Assembly (NCBI GenBank): GCA_963989385.1
Contig: OZ022499.1
Coordinates: 53,805,757 to 53,869,756 of the forward strand
Source: Ctena decussata
Lineage: Eukaryota > Mollusca > Bivalvia > Lucinida > Lucinidae
Direction: 5' to 3'
Length of the DNA stretch: 64,000 nt
Shown: piece by piece, positions 59,004 through 64,000 of the stretch
Layout: every line of letters starts with the position of its first letter
Numbering within the stretch: position 1 is the first letter of the stretch
Made by a program: the position numbers and the translations under genes
The notes under the pieces: model-generated
Seen by the model: the letters and a program-made list of their open reading frames with translations, nothing else
The model's database searches: none
What the model was told of the DNA's origin: nothing

Positions 59004-59530
59004 CTATCGTTAAATCACGACCATCCTAAACTTAAATCTGCATAAAATTTGTTTCATGCCCATTTGTAGGTATAGGTACAGACTCAGTCACTTTAGCTCA
59101 CACTCCTCTCAAACTGTTATAACATAATATAATGCTAAATGACTCTGTAATTAAGTTACATTTTACAAGTATAAATCTTCGAGCCACATTGGCTTGCAAC
59201 CTATTCAAACTATTTCTTTCTTTTTTTCTTTCTTTTAAGTACAGTATACAATTTGCTTAGCTCGCGAGCCATTGTAGGTAGGGACAGCTCCAATCACTTT
59301 GGCTTGCAAACTTTGCAAAATGTTATATACGGGAATGCATCTAGGTTATGGTAATGTTCTTCTTACTTACTTACTACAGCCATAGATACAATTTGCCAAG
59401 CTCACGAGCCACGACAGTCAGGGATAACACCTAATTACCGAGACTCGCTAACTTGATAAATTGCTATACATCAGTATATACTAAAACATTATCCGCGTGT
59501 GATTAAAGAATATTGTTAAGATTATTTTTG
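57690..59530 (+). mobile_element. 5'-truncated non-LTR retrotransposon (Jockey/CR1-like), open frame
   Basis: The coding part runs in one frame from about 57690 to the stop at 59001-59003; about 500 bp of 3' sequence follow. It is related to the relic at 13022-14998 over the whole shared region, but its frame is not broken. The 5' boundary is approximate and no target-site duplication was identified. Confidence 0.8.
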
Positions 59531-60089
59531 TTCTGTCATTTTACCTTTTACTCTTGAAAGCAAGGCAAAGTTAGGCAGACAACAGCACAATGGCATTATT
59601 TAATGGCTAAAGAAATGATACATATAGTTTTGGGGTGGGTTGGGGGCCACCGATTGCGAAACCCTTTCTTCTTGTTTCGATCAAATTCAGTCAACATCTT
59701 AATTCCCTGTTATCAATATTTATTATTTGAAGATATCTTTCCACCTTGAATCATTTACTAGCATCTGTTTCTCTATCATTAATATTATTATAATTATTAT
59801 TCGTCTTACGCATAGCTTTCTGAGAATATGTCATATTAGTGGAGCGGGATATAGCGAAAATACTTCAGTTGATGATACAAGCATGAAATTTACAGGATAG
59901 CAAGTACCTGGCATGCACTTTAACATAAGATCGTGGGCCACTTGAAATTATGTCATTTTCAAGATGGCCGCCGCAAAAACAAAATGTCCGCCATTTTATG
60001 TACTTTTCAACACATTATTTAAGGTAATAGTCCAGAGGCCCGTTGGCATGTATGTTTATTTTATGCCCTGATTATAGTCACTTAGAGCA

Positions 60090-61450
60090 TTGACTTAGGG
60101 AGTTGCAAAATGGTTGTTGCCAGTGTTTCTTTTAACACTTTACCGAAAAAATGGCCAAAGTGGTGGGTGGGGTAACACTGGTCCATTACAGCACCTAAAT
60201 GCAATAAACGCAATGTAGAAAATACTTTGTGTCATAGATATCCCTTTTTAAATGTTCTAATACATAAAAAGCAAACTGAAGTCTGGAAATGATGACCAAA
60301 AAGCATGATATATTTGTAACGTATATAACTGTAACTAAAATACAAATAATCAATGAGAAACAGACCAAACGGTAGAATGAAATTTTTACATGTGGTCCTA
60401 AAGTAGCATAATCTATCGCTTTTATTTGACTCATGCTCATCTCAACTTTGACAGAATTCCTTGATATATTTTGAATCAGTTAGGTTGCTGTTAGTAGTGG
60501 CAATATCAGTTGAAGACAGAATGTAACTTATTTCTTATGAATTCCTGAAACACTGTTGAGAAGGTATAATTAGCTGTAGTCTGTATTATGTCTTAAAGTG
60601 AAAAAGTGTACAAGTACGCAATGTAAAATGCTATTCTTATATTCATTAGACAATAATAATTTTGGGTTGTATCTGAAAGGCACCCAAACAGTAACATTAC
60701 GTAACATAATCGAAATCCGTCCCAGGAAGAATAATCCAGGGTCATATGTAATAAAAATCGGGTCTTCGTGTAGACAACAACTTCAATTTGATGTTGTTAT
60801 CATAATCAGTAAAGCAGTCTTTCAGCAGCTCAAAAATGGTTGTTGCTATATCATTTTATGTGTTTCACCTAGAAACTGACCAAAGTAACGGGTGGGGTAA
60901 CATTAGCGTGTTACAGCAGCAATCTGTTACAAACGAAATGTACGGAACAATTAACGTTATAAGTGTAAAGCGCAATTAAAAATTATCAATATGATTTTTT
61001 TATATCTAAATAAATAGCTATATTGACATATTTAGATAAAGATAATCATCAGTCAAATAAGACCAGTAACGTACATAACCGTGACTTAAACACAATTAAC
61101 ATACATGAATCGCTGGAATGAATTTTATATGATTGGTCCCTAATCAACATACTCTGTCACTTCTCTTTAAACCATGTTGAAAGAACTACTTGCATATGTT
61201 GAAATAGTGAAGTAGCAGTTAGCTGTGGCATTGCCAGCTGAAGAGAAAAGTTTACTTTTCCTTAGGATTTCCCCCAAAACAGTTACTGACGAAAATATCT
61301 AACTCTAGATGATATAGCCTTTCAGTGTAACTGTTTATGTCTTAAGTTTACACATGTGAAGCAGCCATGAAGAAACACCACTGTTTGTGCCTCCAAGTCT
61401 GATAATATGGGATTGTCCTGTATTTGAAAGGCATTGTAACAGTAACATTA
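60090..61450 (+). repeat. Diverged ~735-bp tandem duplication
   Basis: ggtgggtggggtaacactgg (60160) matches acgggtggggtaacattagc (60887). Downstream pairs include gtaacgtatataactgtaac / gtaacgtacataaccgtgac, ttttacatgtggtcct / ttatatgattggtccc and ctgaaaggcacccaaacagt / ttgaaaggcattgtaacagt, in the same order and similar spacing. Confidence 0.6.
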
Positions 61451-61670
61451 TTATTTAATATTTATCATATGACGTCGCATCTGAGAGTGTAATAAAGCCA
61501 TGCATTAAAAACGATAATCCACTAGTGGATTAAATATGCAAATTACGTCGTAACATTATACGCTGACGTCCATTAAAACATCGCGTTTTATAATGGCGAA
61601 ATCTTGATGTTTTAGTGCAAAATTTGCTAATAAAATGCGATTTTAGTGTCATATGATAAATAGAATCTTG

Positions 61671-61812
61671 CATTCGTGCTCCTGTATTATTGAATTTATT
61701 AAACTCGTTGGGGAAAACCGATAAGATGCTCGGCAAAGCCTCGCATCTTATCTTTTTCCCCAACTCGTTTAATAAATTCAATAATACATGAGCACTCATG
61801 TAAGATCCTCTA
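61671..61812. mobile_element. 142-bp palindromic element
   Basis: TAGAATCTTGCATTCGTGCT CCTGTATTATTGAATTTATT is inverted at the right (AATAAATTCAATAATACATG AGCACTCATGTAAGATCCTC TA), with a centre of GATAAGATGCtcgg...GCATCTTATC. A half-copy of the same arm occurs at about 525-580. Confidence 0.7.
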
Positions 61813-64000
61813 TGTATTAGGAATAAGTTTTTTTTTTATTTGAGTAAGTTGTTTTCAAAGGCTCAATTCTTGGATGCCAGAAAGCATTAAACTTACCATT
61901 GATAAAATAAGACAGCAAATATTTACTTTTTATACACTCACAAGAACTCAACATGAACATCTGAAGCATTTAGAATTTTCTTAACATTTTTGACTTACAG
62001 CAACACCACAAAACGCATCACTTAAAATCTTGGGGGACCAGTATAATATGTATACGTTGACCTAACTGATCCATGTTTAGGTTTAGAATTATCATAGGGG
62101 AGATACCTGTTTCCCTACCTGTGCTGTCTACCGAGGCAATCAGGTAACCTACATGCAAAAGTGGCTGTCAGCTGAGGCAACTGATAAAGTATCGGCTCAC
62201 TTGATTGTTATTATCATCGTGCTTGAATGTAATCAACGTTACCTTTTTGTGTTGCTTCCATCTGTTACACTGCACCATATTATCACTATGTCAATTAAAT
62301 AATGGAAAATGATATACTTTAAGAGACACATATAAAGCGTCTTTTCATGAGTCTGTTCATGACGTGTATCTCTCATTGTAACATTACCAAGATATATTTG
62401 GTCAGATAATTCTGTACAGTCCCTGTTTGTGTTCTGATACATTATCATCAATACATTGAGTGTTACGAAAGACAAATGTAGATTTGATCATTCGACTTTT
62501 AATATGTATGCTTCTTCTATCATTGTATTGATATAAATGGTATCAGAAAGCTGCAGTGTCTTACTGTATATAAACTCATTCAGAAAAGCGGTAAGACTTC
62601 ATTCATAAGCAGTTAACCCGTGTAATTATTGCTTAACAATAATTATTAATAATAAAAATGATAGTAATATCTTCAAAGTCAAGGAGGTCATCTGAAAATA
62701 GATATATCAAGGTTTGCACTTGACATGAATAGTATGCATTACCTTATCATTTGTTAATATTTAATTCAGAACTAATGTATTACTGTTTAAGCTTATGAGA
62801 TATGAGGAACTTATAAATTACCCAGTAACTGGTTGTATACGTTATTCGATCTGTTTTCCTTCTCTTTGTTTTGTTACCGTACTGCAAAGTGAAACTACAT
62901 GTCATTACATTCTTTAGGACAACTGGTATTTGCCCAGAAATATCCCACATCAAATATGCTGTCGTTTTGCGTTGCCACTTAATTTTGAAGCTTAGAATTC
63001 TGTAGAACTCGGTCCCTTAAAACGTAAAATATTCGTCAAATTAAAAGTAAGTCCTAATGCTGGTTCCATGCTAAATCGACTCATTTAAGGGACTGTTGAA
63101 TATAAGCAGACTAGAAAAGGAAAGAAAAATAGCATAGAAATTAAACTAATTTTTAAACAAAAACATGTAATTCTATATTGCTGTGATAACCCATGTCTCG
63201 ACTTCCCTTGCCTCTTTTTCTTCTAAATTAAATGTGTCTGATGCTGCACTCTCAATGTCCCGGCTGGTACATTACCGTAAGGAACTATATACACGGACCA
63301 GATAAGTCAAACTACTATGCAACATTTTGACTCGTGTTTTGTTTTCAAGATTTTAACTGAACAACGTTGGTTTCCTAGGTAACGTAATATATGCGATAAT
63401 CTTACAAAGTAAGTACACTTAGTTAGAAAGTGTTCACGTCAGCTTTGTAAGAAAATGGTGTGGCTTAACTCTTCAAGCCTAAGGTTACATTTTTGTTTTA
63501 CACTCTTTCAATCTGCAGGTTTGTACCAGTTCTGTCCAATAAACGAGGCAATATCATGCTTTGAATTGCTAATTACTGGTAATCTTACAGTATTAAACTT
63601 ACCAGAACAGTCGCTAATCGGATTTCAGATTTATTCAACCGACTATATACTGCTTTATTTGAAGCATGTATACAAACTATTTGCTGGCTTATAATTGCTG
63701 CATTTTTTCTATAGTGAAATGTATCTGTTTTGCAGTTTTTGATTATACAACAAACTGTCATGTATGTTACTGTCTTCAGAATCGCAAGACTGAGTAGCTG
63801 GACATAATCATTAAAGGTGCAGATATATGCTTTTAGAAATAAACAAGCAGCAAAACCTGCTGTGTGTGTATGGAATTTGCCAAGTCTCCAATTATTAGCA
63901 TTTGCAATATTCTGAGTTTCGTCACGTATAAAACGTACCTCATGAAGTCCCTAAATTAGTCATAAGCTGATAGTTCAAGAAAACAGTGTTTTTAAGAACT

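Larger units (their letters stand above)
59531..64000. other. Intergenic or intronic AT-rich sequence, no gene recognised
   Basis: No exon of any recognisable protein. It contains the diverged tandem duplication (60090-61450) and the palindrome at 61671-61812. Bases 61820-64000 show only short unconvincing open frames. Confidence 0.5.

Overview
Eukaryotic, intron-rich, AT-rich animal DNA packed with transposable elements. Two repeat types point to a bivalve mollusc, probably a venerid clam (an inference from recalled repeat families): elements bounded by GCTCACCTGAGC / GCTCAGGTGAGC, and foldback elements beginning GAGCCGCGACACGA. No bacterial-style operon, rRNA gene or CRISPR array is present.

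Gene 1 (+ strand, 1583-45912) is the 3' two-thirds of a xanthine dehydrogenase / aldehyde oxidase family gene. I placed 21 exons by homology, splice sites and phase. They join into one open frame of 884 residues plus a stop codon. The frame runs from the end of the FAD domain through the whole molybdenum-cofactor domain; the 5' exons (2Fe-2S centres, most of the FAD domain) lie upstream of the window. The predicted active site is a mosaic: three catalytic or binding residues of xanthine dehydrogenase are kept, and Gln767, Phe914 and Phe1009 (bovine numbering) are replaced. About six residues are missing between exons 4 and 5.

Gene 2 (- strand, 56508-48319) is convergent with gene 1 and about 2.4 kb away. 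Four coding exons plus a first exon carrying only ATG and one base give a 226-residue protein that I do not recognise. The first exon is present in two intact copies (56.5 and 54.07 kb) and a third decayed copy (53.1 kb), which looks like a tandemly duplicated promoter and first-exon unit.

Most of the rest is repeats. Four Helentron-like elements with minisatellite cores lie at 5.5-8.1, 8.9-11.6, 15.7-17.4 and 23.5-26.2 kb. A second family of similar architecture lies at 22.8-26.9 kb (containing one of the first family) and 19.1-19.9 kb. There are nine copies of a ~236-bp foldback element, several next to splice sites, a mariner-type miniature element at 28.4-29.4 kb, and a 6.1-kb inverted-repeat element at 12.2-18.3 kb that has received later insertions. 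A 3.6-kb inverted-repeat element fills most of intron 14. Three non-LTR retrotransposon fragments lie at 9.4-10.1, 13.0-15.0 and 57.7-59.5 kb. There is also a minisatellite at 54.5-55.4 kb and a tRNA-like SINE head at 57.0 kb. The final 4.5 kb is intergenic, with a diverged tandem duplication and one long palindrome.
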